Origin: Brachynemurus nebulosus
Lineage: Eukaryota > Arthropoda > Insecta > Neuroptera > Myrmeleontidae
Assembly (NCBI GenBank): GCA_035578155.1
Contig: JAPWDM010000065.1
Coordinates: 630,001-694,000 of the forward strand
Direction of reading: 5' to 3'
DNA: 64,000 bases
The position numbers were made by a program, and so were the translations under genes. The notes beneath the pieces are model-generated. The model did not search any database. It was not told where the DNA came from and saw nothing but the letters and a program-made list of their open reading frames with translations. Positions 48,722 to 63,692 of this stretch are shown piece after piece. Positions within the stretch are counted from its first letter, which is position 1; the number at the start of each line of letters is the position of its first letter.

Positions 48722-48774
48722 ATACGTGCCCAATAGCATATTTAGGGCCTAAAAATGCTATTGGGCACGTACAA
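48722..48774. repeat. Near-perfect hairpin
   Basis: TACGTGCCCAATAGCAT and its inverse ATGCTATTGGGCACGTA, extended by TTTAG/CTAAA, enclose a short loop. The arms are about 23 bp with one mismatch. It lies about 90 bp upstream of a Tc5-like right terminus and may belong to it. Confidence 0.7.
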
Positions 48775-48861
48775 TTAAAATATGTTTGTTACTTTGTCAA
48801 GTACTACAATATATCTTAAAATGAACGAAATCGCAGGGGGACACTTCCGTAACATTCCTTG
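48775..48861. mobile_element. Tc5-like right terminus
   Basis: The end CGTAACATTCCTTG followed by TAA (48862-48864) matches the terminus at 20233, including a preceding CGAAATCGCAGGGGGACAC-like piece. The left end was not located, so only this end is supported. Confidence 0.45.
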
Positions 48862-48864
48862 TAA

Positions 48865-50679
48865 GTGAGGAGTCTATAGATAAAGTATGATTCATGATTT
48901 TATGAACACTTATAATACCTTCTATTGTAACCAGAAATCACAATCGTAGAGTCGATGAACGTTTCTTTCGACGAATTACAAGGCGGTGAATAGTTGCCGG
49001 TGAATTTTCCGTCGTTGAATTGTAGTCGGTAAACTTTTCGAACACGCGGCTAGCGAACGCTTTACCTTTTTACAACTGTGTGACTACTTGTTAGAATAAA
49101 TCAATTTTTGTGAAGATCGGCGCCAGTCTAACCATTACGAGTACGAGTTCCATTACGTTTCATCTAATTGAATAATTATGTAATTAAATGTATAAGTTCA
49201 AATACCTTTTTAAGGACCGGTGTAACATTTTCGAGGTTGAGCGCCTGTCCGCCCAGTGGCGGTTAACTAATTTGTCTATTCAATATCTTCAACTTATTAA
49301 TAAAAACATTACGTCTTTAAAATTTTCATAGGATTAGACGTAAAGATTAATTAGGGCTTGTCTCTAAAGTGCCAAGAGCAGTGTGTATTTCAACACATTT
49401 ACATTTTTTATAAACTATCTATATTTTACAGAGAAATATGGTTACATTAAAAGTGATTGATTAGAAAAGTAAATAAATTTGTTTTTCTACAACCAATGGA
49501 CCAAAAATAGAAAAATTTAAATTGACAGCTCGCATTTTATATATTTTATTCTACGACAGTCTGTGTTTGTATTTGTACATTTGCTATTCAAATTTTTTAT
49601 GTGAATAGTCGGTAAATAAACTACCGACTATATCTTCTGGACGTGTTTGAATGTGTAAATTTATTTACATTGGAACGCTACATATTTAGTTTGGGGAAAT
49701 TTCAACGAACACTATATTTATTGTATTTTATAAATAAAATGTCCAATTTTCTATGTCTGCCAGCTGTATAGTTTAACTAGTACTTTGGAATATTTCCAGA
49801 CAGGATTTAAACAACTAGTCAAGTCACTTATTAAGATAGTTGTTAAGGGGTTATATGTACATATACAGTTGAAGCGAGTGAAATAAGAACATTTTTTCGA
49901 TTTTTATCGACAGTATAATATTTATATGAAAATTATTAATAACATCGATTAGCAGATGTTTTGCGATACTTGTTCAATTTCTTTCATATAGTCCAAAAGC
50001 TTCTGAATCCTCCGGGTAACAGTCTTTATGTAAAGCAAAAAAAATTTTTAGAGGTAGGTCGTACCATGCCAAGTAGGATAACCACCACCTGGCAGACATC
50101 AGCCCTGCACGTCACCAGTCCTTGTATTTTTTAAAGTGTAAATAAAATTAAAAAAAACAAAAACTTATCGCTGTAAGCTTGAAATTTTACTACAATTTAG
50201 TTCATTCATAATAAAGTAGAACAAAAACTGACAGGCAATTTCGGTGAGCACAAGTACATGACAGGTGAATCGAAAGTTGCGCAGTATATGTATTAAAATA
50301 AACTTAATTGACTTATTGACTTTATCGAAAAATAATCCGGACAAAAGATTCATGGGAAGAAATCAGGAACTTGAAAATGGCCTCAAATTTGCCCTTGAAC
50401 ACGACCTTGACCAAAATTTGGATGTCAACTTTTTTTTTTAAATGGAAACCCCTATTTTTGACCTCGGATTCGGAAAGAGCGGGAAATTCTACGTTGAAAA
50501 CAATATTCATACTTAATATCCTAAAATCGTGTGAAGGTTATAAAAATGAAAAAAATATGATACTGGTTGGTCAAAGTCACGTTCAAGGCCTGAACGTGAA
50601 AAAGACCTGAACCCGGGACTATGACAGAAATTTGTTTTGAGGACTCTACAGAAACCGAAAATGAGGTTCACTAAAATTT
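48865..50679. other. No gene seen
   Basis: AT-rich with a few ORFs under 80 codons on both strands (50165-50610) and no recognisable motif. Confidence 0.4.
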
Positions 50680-52861
<2,182 letters not shown>

Positions 52862-52985
52862 TTTAGTCGAATTTTCTCCGAAAAATTAGACTTATACAGT
52901 CTATACGATAAGAGCTGCGAGAGGCGAGAGTAGGGGCGCTATCCGTTTTCGGACCCGTAGAACACGAATATGTAGAAAAAAAATG

Positions 52986-53053
<68 letters not shown>

Positions 53054-54555
53054 CCGCCACCTTTTAATTTGTGTAGGGCCCCCCTATGGAAGTTAAGAGA
53101 CGAAATTTGGTAAATGGGGCTCATTTTCGAGGCACCTCATACTATCAAAGTGGGGTCAAATTTTGGGCAAATTTTTTTTCTGACCCGACCTTTAAGGGGG
53201 TGGAGGGGGGCGGAAAAGCAATAAAACTTTTTCAAACCGGTTTTAAATAATGTTTCGGTCAATTATCTACAACATATCCAAAATTCAGCTTCCTAGGATG
53301 ATATGGTGGGAGTAGAGGGGGGAAAAACGATTTTCGCTGGATCTAACAGGCCCCCAGCCCCCCAGAATTAACGTAGGGGGTTGAAATTTGGTGTGTTGAT
53401 AAAGTTCGTACCTAGGTTGTGCTTTTTGGAGGTTTTAATATTTTACCCCCACCCCCCTCATTTTTAAGCTACAATTTCATGCATTTTCGACGTTTTCGAA
53501 GTTTGTACCACTCGCACAGGTCACCCGAATAAACCTAGAGGGCTGAAATTTTGTATTCGGATTGAGTTGGTATCAAGGGGGTGCCTTTTGGGGGTCTCGA
53601 CTTTTAACCCCTACCCCCACCATTTTTATACCCAAAAGAACATGATTTTTCTTGTTTTTTAACAGTTTCGTTCGGGTCAAAATCTCCCCAAATAAACCTA
53701 GAGGGCTGAAATTTGGTGTACAGGTTAAGCTAATAGCCAGGCACTGTTTTTTGGAGGTTTCAACTTTTAACCCTTACCCCCACGATTTTTACGCCAATAT
53801 TTCCTTAATTTTTTTGCTTGTTTTCTAACACGTCTAGAGACTCCATAAGGAAACCTAGAGGGCTGAAATTTTGTACGTGTATTCAGTTAGTATCCAGCTA
53901 GTACCTTGTAGGGAGTCCGCATCACTTTTCCCCCCACTTCTCCCATTTTTACATCGGAATTGAATGCTATTGTTAAATGTGTTTTAAAAGCATTATGTTT
54001 ATTCTAAATACAAGTAGGCGAATAGTAATTTTAAAAAATTTAAAAAAAAGTGAACTTACTTTTATGACAAATGAAATACATACATATTAAGTAATTTAAA
54101 AATGTTATTAAAGTGACTGTTTATTTATAAATTAGGAATTTTGAATTTTTAGTATTTATAAAATAGAAATTTTGGATTTTTTTGGAAAGAAAAAATATCT
54201 TTATAAAGGCCTTCCAGTTTACTATTTAAGGTCCTTTTTTAATATTTAAAACTAAAACATAAAGGCAATTAGCGGATAAACATGGGCAGGAATGTCCTCG
54301 TACGAATTGTGTTGGCTTTTTTTCTGCTACCTGTTTTCGGCACAAAATTGAAATTTACTGAGATACAGCCCTTAAATACTTAAAACCTTTTTTTAAAGCC
54401 TCGATCAGCCGAACACTCATCACCAGTTTTGAAACCAACAAAATGACAATTCGGTTGTAGACTTTCAATCACATTTCGCTTGTAGACATTCAATACCGAA
54501 GATGAAGGGGAAAATTCGACTACCGTGATGGGGCCCCGCTGCTCACGGCGTTTTT
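52862..54555 (+). repeat. R1 repeat, copy 2, with longer 5' part
   Basis: 53219-54555 aligns with copy 1 (339-1689), with the four ~160-bp units headed near 53371, 53531, 53694 and 53850. Upstream, 53060-53218 is GC-richer and may be the true 5' part. Before the (TA)n tract, 52862-52990 matches 61445-61580 in inverse orientation (CGTTTTCGGACCCGTAGAAC). The copy ends in CACGGCGTTTTT like the others. No protein is encoded as far as I can tell. Confidence 0.65.
52990..53050. repeat. (TA)n microsatellite
   Basis: About 30 units between the two parts of R1 copy 2. Confidence 0.95.
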
Positions 54556-54792
54556 TTTTTTTACTTATTAGTATCTCTGTCTTTTGACACTTGAAAAACA
54601 ACGGATTATAGGTAAATTGTAAAGATGTACGTATACGCTAAGTTGGCATACACAGTTTCGTATTATCCAAATTATGTACAAATTACTACATTAAATTTTG
54701 TCAATTAGATGTATACCTATGTTTCTACTCGATCGAGTTTTTAATTTTATCATCAAAGGCGCGAATGAAAATCTTTGCGTTGTCAATAGCAC

Positions 54793-55084
54793 CATAAAAT
54801 CCATTGAAACAAAACTGGTGCAACATTGAAAAAAAGAAAATAGGCAAATAAATAAAAACCTAAATGGTCATTATCACTGTTCTCATTTATTACTGCAGGT
54901 ACATGAACGAAAGAATTCAATAATTATTTCAAGAGAGCCATAAAATCCATTAAAACAAAACTGGTGCAACATTGAAAAAAAGAAAATAGGCAAATAAATA
55001 AAAACCTAAATGGTCATTATCACTGTTCTCATTTATTACTGCAGGTACATGAACGAAATAATTCAATAATTATTTCAAGAGAGC
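54793..55084 (+). repeat. 146-bp tandem duplication
   Basis: Units 54793-54938 and 54939-55084 differ at only a few positions (CCATTGAAAC/CCATTAAAAC, ACGAAAGAATT/ACGAAATAATT). Recent. Confidence 0.95.
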
Positions 55085-55804
55085 CAAAAAATTCGAACTA
55101 AAAGTTATATTTACTAGTTATTATTTATTGTCGTGCATGGGCATAAATAAATCATATACATCTTTTATACTTGTCGAAAAATGGGTGTTGGAACAAACCT
55201 AGTATCAGTTGTCTTACATTTTAAATAAATATACGTAGCTACTACTGACCTAAAAACTGTCATAAATATAGGTATCCTACTAACCCAAATATGTATTGTA
55301 AAGTTTTTTATAACAGTAATCACATATAGGTACATAAAAATTTAAGGAAGATTCTAATTAACAAATTGTTTAAAATCAGTGTTTTTATAGAAACTTTTGA
55401 AATCTTTAGTTTGCAATATACTTATATTTTCTTTACTTTTGTATCAATAGGTACAAATTTAAAATGAAAGTTTTAACAAGAAAAACTAATATTTATCTTA
55501 TTTTTGGAATAATGAAAAAATATTCTTTTAAAGAAACTGCATTACCTGTGAGTATTTGTATGATTAACAATTAGACACTATCTACTAAACAGAAAAATAA
55601 TACTATAATGTTCGGTATAATTTTCAATTTTGACTGGTTAATAATAATTGTTTTTATCTATTTTAAAGCATAGTAATTCATTTAATTTATAATTTATTAT
55701 TATATGAATATTTCAAATTTTAATTTTTTTTTAACTTATGCTGAACTAAATTTGGTATTTTGGTATGAAATATGAGGTGAAATTGTTTTGCTACAAATTT
55801 TGTC
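55085..55804. other. No gene seen
   Basis: AT-rich, nothing recognised. Confidence 0.4.
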
Positions 55805-56607
<803 letters not shown>

Positions 56608-57242
56608 TTTTTAATGAAACAATCTACGTCATATTTCAAAAAGATGGATTTCGTCAAATCTCATTAAATTATTTGGAAATTTAACAAACATCTGCAATCG
56701 ATTTTAGTAATCACTGACTATCAACTTTAATCCAATTCTTTGACACATTTAACACATTCAGGGCTGCCTCTAACATTGGCGTAGTTCAGAACAAAATTAA
56801 AACTAAACACCCCTCAGAATAAAGATGGTTTAATGGTTAAGGGCGCTTTTCTAATCATGGGACTGGTGACATGAAAATATTTTTTTCACTATAAAATTTA
56901 GTTTTTTACGAATTATGACACAACAATTAAATTTAAAACATTTCTAAAATATACAATCGGTTTATTATTCATGCACATACAAATACTTTTAATTTTAATA
57001 CTTTGATTTAAAGAAAATCCAGTACTTCTATTGTTGAAAATATGGTTATTTTCGAAGTGAAAAATGTACTGTTTTATTATTGATAAAATGATAATATCAG
57101 TTGTACCCATGTGACAAATATGTATAAATAGGTTACTAGTGTTTTTAATAAATAATAAATTTTCAGAACAGTATATGTATAAATATCCAAATGACAGGTA
57201 CCTAATAAATAACTTGAAAATATCTTTTTTAAAAAATAACTA
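56608..57242. other. No gene seen
   Basis: AT-rich; nothing recognised. Confidence 0.4.
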
Positions 57243-58053
57243 ATGGTCCAAGAGCCCACCGTATGCAAAACCTATGATAAGATACCTATGTATTTTTTGT
57301 AGGTAGTACTAGAGTCCCTATAATAAATAGAGTCGTGACATGTGTGCTGAACGCTGATTGGTTCCGGCATTTTGTATCCAATGTTTTCGTAAAATACATT
57401 GGAAATAAATTAAATGTTAACAAAAACCATTTAGTTTAACTTAGAAAGAATAATTAAATTAAAAATTTTTAATTGTTCATTAATTCATAACTTATTAACA
57501 ATAATTATGCACTCAAAAATATTTACTCAAACATGTGATAATTAATTTTGAAGCTTCCCGCTCTGTTTTGGATACAAAATGGATGACATGTCACGACTCT
57601 ATTTATTATAGGGACTCTAAGTAGTACTACCCCAGACCTAAATTTTGCCCGCATGATAAAAATATGACGTCACTTCCGGTTATGGTTTTGTTACGTCATC
57701 AAATACATTGATGATATTTACACAAAAATGAAAGCTGCCAGATCTTAAAAATTCGTAAAAATATGGCTGCCTTCATTGAAAGGTTTTTTTTTCAGTGAAA
57801 GCAGCCTCATTGTTGCGAATTACTAAGGCCTGGCAGCACTCAATCTTTTTATTTTGGACTTCGAAACCTTCGTTTTGGTGTAAATATTATCAATGTATTT
57901 GATGACATGACAAACCCATAACCGGAACTGACATCATATTTTTATCATGCGGGCAAAATTTTGTAATTCTAAAGAAAGCTCCCTTTAGCGCTACTTACAA
58001 AAAATCGTTCATCTATCTTATACATACGTTTTGCATACGGTGGGCTCTCCGGC
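57243..58053. mobile_element. Inverted-repeat element with ~190-bp TIRs, carrying a nested MITE
   Basis: The outer arms share AGAGCCCACCGTATGCAAAAC, an ATAAGATA-TTTTTTGTA piece, AAATTTTGCCCGCATGATAAA and CCGGTTATGG, with the right arm inverted (57860-58053). The left arm is split by the MITE at 57312-57617. A diverged right half exists at 1690-1893 and keeps the same order, which shows that these blocks form one element. Terminal TA dinucleotides are likely but the left end is diverged. No ORF. Confidence 0.65.
57312..57617. mobile_element. MITE with 32-bp perfect TIRs and TA target site
   Basis: GAGTCCCTATAATAAATAGA plus 12 more matching bases is repeated in perfect inverse at 57586-57617. 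TA lies immediately outside each end (57310-57311 and 57618-57619). The 306-bp element has no ORF and is of Tc1/mariner style. Confidence 0.8.
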
Positions 58054-58566
58054 TATAAGTTTTGTGTACATATTATGTGCAAATAGAATATAATATCAAT
58101 ATGTATATGGACATACACACAGTAACACTCACACACATACATATGTATTACATATTTCAGTCTTTTTTTTAGGGTTCCGAAGAACTCTAGAAGCTGTTGT
58201 AATTTTTTAATGTGACTGGGTTGTAACATTTTCAGAAATTCTACGCCTTTGGAACACGAAATTTTGCAAATATAATACATGCTACAGATAAATATCTCAA
58301 CTAACCGTCAATTTTACGTTAAAGTATATTCTGATATTTGTTAACATTTCCAAAAATTCAAATCAAAATTATTAACAAGGAGAGTGCACAGCCTTGGGGT
58401 TGGCGATTTGGCTGAAATTTTTTTTGGTGATAGAGTACACTTAATATGTTAATATATTAAAATAATAGCGCGCACTACTCAGAAAAACTTGTAAAAAAAA
58501 TAATTAAAAAATTTCAACGCAGCTGGTGTAGTTAATATACTTGAAAAGGAATATTGTACATAACAG

Positions 58567-58632
58567 TCCTATTGGTCTAGTGCAATTGGCGTTAGACTGG
58601 TAACACAATGGTCATGTGTTCGCAACCGACTT
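58567..58632 (+). other. tRNA-like sequence in the left arm
   Basis: TTGGTCTAGTGCAATTGG resembles an A box, and GTGTTCGCAACC resembles a B box about 33 nt further on. The acceptor and anticodon stems do not fold convincingly, so this is not an intact tRNA gene. A SINE head or tRNA pseudogene caught in the arm is likely. The inverse copy is at 59272-59338. Confidence 0.4.
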
Positions 58633-59271
58633 TGTTCAACAAAACTTTTTTGTTAATGTTTTTTTTTTTAATATTAATGAATGTCTTTTTTAATTATAAA
58701 ACATCTTATTTAAAATATGTATTTGTAACAAATTTTTAAATAGGTCAATCTGTAAATAGGTAGGATAAAATAAAATTAATTATAAAACTTTTAAAGTAAC
58801 ATTTATTTAATTGTAAATTATTATTATACTTTACACACAAGACCCAAAGTGATAGTCAAAAACATTCAAAACAATAATTTTGTCTGATATGCGTCAAAAT
58901 TATTTCATGAAAGGAACATTTTCATGAACGTTAATCAAGTATGTTTTTCACTAGATGTCTTACAGACACCCTGTAATTGTAAAAGACATGCATTCATATG
59001 TTGTGTAAATTGAATAAAAATTATTGTTTTGTATGTTTTTATGGCAACTATCACTCTGGGTCTTGTGTGTAGAGAATAATAATATAATTTACAATTAAAT
59101 AAATGTTACGTTAAAAGTTTTATATTTTATTTTATTTTATCTTACCTATTTACAGATTTACCTATTTAAAGATTTGTTACAAATACATATTTTAAATAAG
59201 ATGTTTTATAAATAAAGAAGACATTCATTAATATTAAAAAAAAAAAATTAACAGAAAAGTTTTGTTGAACA

Positions 59272-59338
59272 GAGTCGGTTGCGAACACATAACCATTGTG
59301 TTACCACTCTAACGCCAATTGCACTAGACCAGTAGGAC
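59272..59338 (-). other. tRNA-like sequence in the right arm
   Basis: Inverse copy of 58567-58632 with a few changes, in the opposite orientation because the arms are inverted. Confidence 0.4.
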
Positions 59339-59530
59339 TGTTATGTACAATATTCCTTTTCAAGTATATTAAGTACACCACTGCGTTAAAATTTTTTAAT
59401 TATTTTTTTTACAAGTTTTTCTGAGTAGTGCGCGCTATTATTTTAATATATTAACATATTAAGTGTACTCTATCACTAAAAAAAATTTCAGCCAAATCGC
59501 CGACCCCAAGGCTGTGCACTCTCCTTGTAA

Positions 59531-60317
59531 GAGAAATGTTGAAAAATAATTCTACGTATACTGTTTGCAGATTATCATTAGAAAAATCTTTTAAAGTTAA
59601 AGTTCTTTTAACAACTTTTATTCTTTACATCTCGTTTCAGAAATATTGTGTTTCAAAGTCTATGTGATTTGTAAGGAATCAAATTACCACTTAATTGACC
59701 CTTAAATAACACAAACAGAAATAACATTGTGATTGTCGAATATATTTATTTATTTTCATAGTAAACTGTACAAAATAATATAATGCCACCTATTTTATTC
59801 GGAAACTACAAAAATGCAAATACATAGGTCAGAAGCCTTGCTTAATGTGTGTATAAAACGCACTTGGACAACTCTTTTAATAAGTGTTGTATATGAATAT
59901 GGAGATTGTATGTGTGTGCTATCAATGCTATAGTATAGTTGTTTATTTATTTAAAAAATTTTTGTCTAAGCGTGTGACGATGATATGGATGTCTGTGTGT
60001 TTGTAAGTATGCGATGTCTGTTTGTCTACTGAAACTTGAGTTCGCTTAGCTCGGGTTGCAGGTAAATTGGTACTTTAAAGTGTTGCTGAAATAAAAGAAT
60101 AAATTTGGTAAAAAATTTATAGCGGTGACTTTCATGTGGACATTTAAAATTTTACGATAATGATAACTGATGCAGATACTTTCGCATTTTCCGTTAGAGT
60201 TTTCCTCTAAAGTTACTCAATTATGAATAAAAAATTTTCTTTTAGATAATTGAAATACATTTTTGTTTGTAATATAATTGGCCTTTCGTCACATCTGTTT
60301 TTCTTTACAAACTTTTA
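59531..60317. other. No gene seen
   Basis: AT-rich, with a somewhat GC-richer stretch near 60030-60070; no ORF recognised. Confidence 0.4.
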
Positions 60318-60556
60318 ACTATACCCCTTTTCAAATACAATTTATTGATCATGAGTTGTCGTTAAAAAATTAAATAATTCTTATATTCGAAACAAAGCAA
60401 TCTTCTATTCTTTTCTAAAAACAAACTGCAAATTTAAATTTTACGCATTTGAAATAATGAAAGAGATAAAGCTAAGAAAACGGGAATTACTCAAACTCGT
60501 AAGTGATGACTAATGTTTAAATTTAAGTGAAATAGATTATATTTAAAATCGTTTAA
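60318..60556 (+). repeat. R2 repeat, copy 3
   Basis: Aligns over its length with 29394-29630: CTTTTCAAATACAATT, TTAAATAATTCTTATATTCG, CTAAAAACAAACTGCAAATT, GATAAAGCTAAGAAAACGGG and CTCGTAAGTGATGA. Confidence 0.7.
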
Positions 60557-61197
60557 AAATTAATTTTTGATCTTAGTGAGAAAATTGAGAGAAGAAAAAA
60601 TAAGTCGTTATCAAACATTGTTATTAATTTCTGTTTTTCTCTTATGTACTTTAGCTGCAAAACTATCGAATATGGAACACATTGTACAGATTTGACATAT
60701 GTACATACCAATACATAAAACGGGTATTTAGTTTTTATAGATAGTGAAGAAATTGTGTACCAATGTATCAACAATTAGAAATTCATGTTTTATGATAGTT
60801 AAAAGAAAATGTTTTTAATTTTTGAAAAATTACAACTCATGGAAATTTTTCTTGTGTATTTTTTTCATTGTTCTGTTCTGTTCTCTTTTTATTTGTTTGG
60901 TAATTTATAAGTGTAGTTTTTAATGTAATTTGTTACTAAATTAATAATGTGCAATGCAAATATTGATATCAGAGTTATGGTTTTTGCAGTATTCATAATG
61001 CACTGTGATATAAAAAACTAAAAAATTTTAAAAACTAAAAAAATAATTCATAAACTTATTTTAATCAAAATTTATGAAAAACTGTTCGCTTTTCTGTGTA
61101 CAATATAGTACTTATAAGTTCGACAGTGAACACATGTTTACATATTATAGTAAAATAAAAAAAAATTTTTTGTTTATTTTTAAAAAAATTTTTATTA
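60557..61197. other. No gene seen
   Basis: AT-rich; no motif in the short ORFs. Confidence 0.4.
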
Positions 61198-61379
61198 TAC
61201 AGGGTGCGAATAATTTTAGTTTGGTTAGAGGCGTATTCAGGGAAATTTATATTAAACGATGAGTTGGCTGGGATGCGATTTTTTCAGATAGCGAATTCCG
61301 AAAAAAAATTTATGTCTTCGGCAATTATACACCGAGATAAACCATCTGTTAAAAGGAAGAGAGTTATTTACTTTACACC

Positions 61380-61383
<4 letters not shown>
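61198..61383. repeat. Short element with TACAGGGTG inverted ends
   Basis: ATACAGGGTGCGAATAATTT at the left and TTTACACCCTGTATAT at the right form inverted ends. CAGGGTG-ended repeats are frequent in insect genomes, and the central arms at 56090 and 56308 end in the same word. No ORF of note. Confidence 0.5.

Positions 61384-61447
<64 letters not shown>
61383..61447. repeat. (TA)n microsatellite
   Basis: About 32 units starting at the end of the CAGGGTG element. Confidence 0.95.
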
Positions 61448-61451
<4 letters not shown>

Positions 61452-61580
61452 CACTTTTTGTCTTCAAAATCGTGTTCTACGGGTCCGAAAACGGATAGCG
61501 CCCCTACTCTCGCTTCTCGCCGTTCTTATCGTATAGGCTGTATAAGTCTAATTTTTTCAAGGAAAAATTCGACGAAAAAT
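61448..61580 (-). repeat. Inverted copy of the 52862-52990 block
   Basis: GTTCTACGGGTCCGAAAACG, ATAGCGCCCCTACTCTCG and TTATCGTATAG match the earlier block in inverse. Both are adjacent to (TA)n. It is unclear whether this is part of an R1 copy. Confidence 0.65.
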
Positions 61581-63252
61581 ACAGAGATTGATGACGTGTA
61601 GGGCTGATGCTTGCTAGGGGGTGGTTATCGTACTTAGCATGGTACGACTTATTTTTAAAAAAATTTTTAGCCTTACAGAAAGACCGTTACCTGGAGTGTT
61701 CAGTAGCTGTCAGTCTAATAGAAAAATATTTGAAAATAAAGGAACTACAGCTTGTATTTCAGGAACGCCTCTTTTGGGGTATCACTTACGGTGGACATGA
61801 TAATTCTGGAACGATTCATCCGAAATCAAAAATTGTGTTAGTATATTTTATTGTTTAGTCGTTGACCGAGCATTTACCAAAATTTAAATTTTTTAAAAAA
61901 TAAAGACGGATTAACAGAAAGTTTATTTTGTCAAGGTGTTAAATTTTAGATTCCTTTTTCTAAATTTTTTTTTTCAAAGAATTAAAAATCTTTCGACGAG
62001 AGACTAGCTATTACCATAACAAATAAGTAGTATAAATTTGGTATTGATCGGATTAATACTTTTTTAGTAATCGTGTGCCACCGCTGAGGTATTTTGAGTA
62101 AAATACAATTCTAAGATAATTACGCTTAAAGTAACACGTTTGTTTCTTTCATATTCGATGTTAAAGTCTATGCACAATTGCTCCAAAGTTTCAAGGTGAT
62201 ACATTTGGAACAATACAATAGCAAAAGTCGACGTACTGTTTATATTATATTATACCAAGCGGCAATTGCATGAGTCAGCGCCAGCGGTGCAAGAGCAGCC
62301 ACGGCCGCTACTCGAGGTTGCGGGCTATAAATAGCTATAACTTCGGATCTAATGCTTCAATCATTATGAAATTTGGTGACAATATTCTTGAGATAATGAA
62401 TTTAGAGAATATGCAGAAACGGCCATCTCACCTGTATACATATAACCTCTTAAACGAACTTGCATTAAATGACGGTCAGCTATTGCAAATTGTATAATTA
62501 AACAATATTACGTCCATCATTTCAAAAGGTACGGTTTGTGTATTTTTCGATGCTAATCGTACATTGAAATTCCTATAAGTTAAACCGTTGAGCCGCTAGA
62601 GGGTGAAAACCGTTTTTGGTTAAAGTACTGTAACTCGAAAACAATGCAAGGTAAAAAAGTAGGATTCTCGTCATAAAATTGTGGAAAGAGTATTTCACAA
62701 ATCTTGATACATTGTTAGGTAACCTTATAATTTTTGAGCACGATTTTAAGCAGGTTGGAAGAAGGAGCTGAAGCTCAGAAAAAGCTGAATATAAATATCT
62801 GACACCAAATTAACTTAGATGGGTTTGAAAAAATTTTTCACACAAATTAAGATATTTTTTGGACCAAATTGAAAAGTATGTGAAATCGAGGTTATCACCC
62901 ATTGAAAAAATTGTGTTGCAAAGACAAGATAATTACTTCAGATATTCATTAATTTTAACTCAACCGACACTTTGATGGAAGTATGTATGCATCATTTTTG
63001 ACCTACTCGGTATTTTGGTAGTGGTATGTATCACTTTCGAACTACCTTTATACTTTAGTGGAGGTATGCATTAGTTATTAATAAACCTGCACAATGAGAC
63101 GGCCAAGCAGAGCCCGCTACTTGACTTTCAGTTTACTGGAACTTTTTTTTCTAACTTCTATGTTTTGGAATAAGTTAAATATCCGTAATTACAGCAACCC
63201 TACCTATTACACCTTTTCGAAGCTAGATTATGTATATAAACGATTAACTTGC

Positions 63253-63254
<2 letters not shown>
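61581..63254. other. No gene recognised
   Basis: ORFs at 61607-61858 (83 codons) and 62270-62497 (75 codons) have no motif I know. The second starts in a GC-richer patch. No repeat partner was noticed in the window. Confidence 0.4.
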
Positions 63255-63322
<68 letters not shown>

Positions 63323-63346
63323 ATTGTATATATATAAATATATATA

Positions 63347-63426
<80 letters not shown>
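63255..63426. repeat. Compound (TA)n tract
   Basis: Two long TA runs separated by AAAGATTGTATATATATAAA. Confidence 0.95.
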
Positions 63427-63430
<4 letters not shown>

Positions 63431-63553
63431 AAAATAGGGTTCATACCTTTTAATTTGAGCTAACCTATTTTAAGCAACACAAATTTTGCACAGAAAGGGA
63501 TCTCCCGACCCGTCTAGTTCATTTGTCTAATTAATTTATATTTCAATATTAAT

Positions 63554-63689
63554 AAAAACGCCGTGAGCAGCGGAGCCCCATCACGGAAGTCGAATTTTTC
63601 CTTTCATCTTCGGTATTGAGTGTCTACAAGTGAAATGTAATTGAAAGTCCACAAGCGATTTGTCATTTTAAGTTTTTAAGGGCTGAATC
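63554..63689 (-). repeat. R1 repeat, copy 3, end only, inverted and interrupted
   Basis: Inverse of the last part of copies 1 and 2 (AAAAACGCCGTGAGCAGC onwards). Compared with copy 1 it lacks a ~57-bp internal piece. It stops at a TTA (63690-63692), where a Tc5-like element is inserted. Confidence 0.75.
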
Positions 63690-63692
63690 TTA

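Larger units (their letters stand above)
58376..59527. mobile_element. Non-autonomous Tc5-like element with ~485-bp TIRs and tRNA-like heads
   Basis: The left end CAAGGAGAGTGCACAGCC and its inverse at the right are flanked by TAA (58373-58375 and 59528-59530). The inverted arms run about 58376-58860 and 59050-59527, leaving a short centre. No transposase is present. Ends, target triplet and long arms match the Tc5-like element at 24720-28344. Each arm also contains a tRNA-like sequence. Confidence 0.8.

Noticed and set aside
58567..58632. An intact tRNA gene
   Set aside because: Box-like words are present but the stems do not pair convincingly and it lies in a transposon arm; kept only as tRNA-like.
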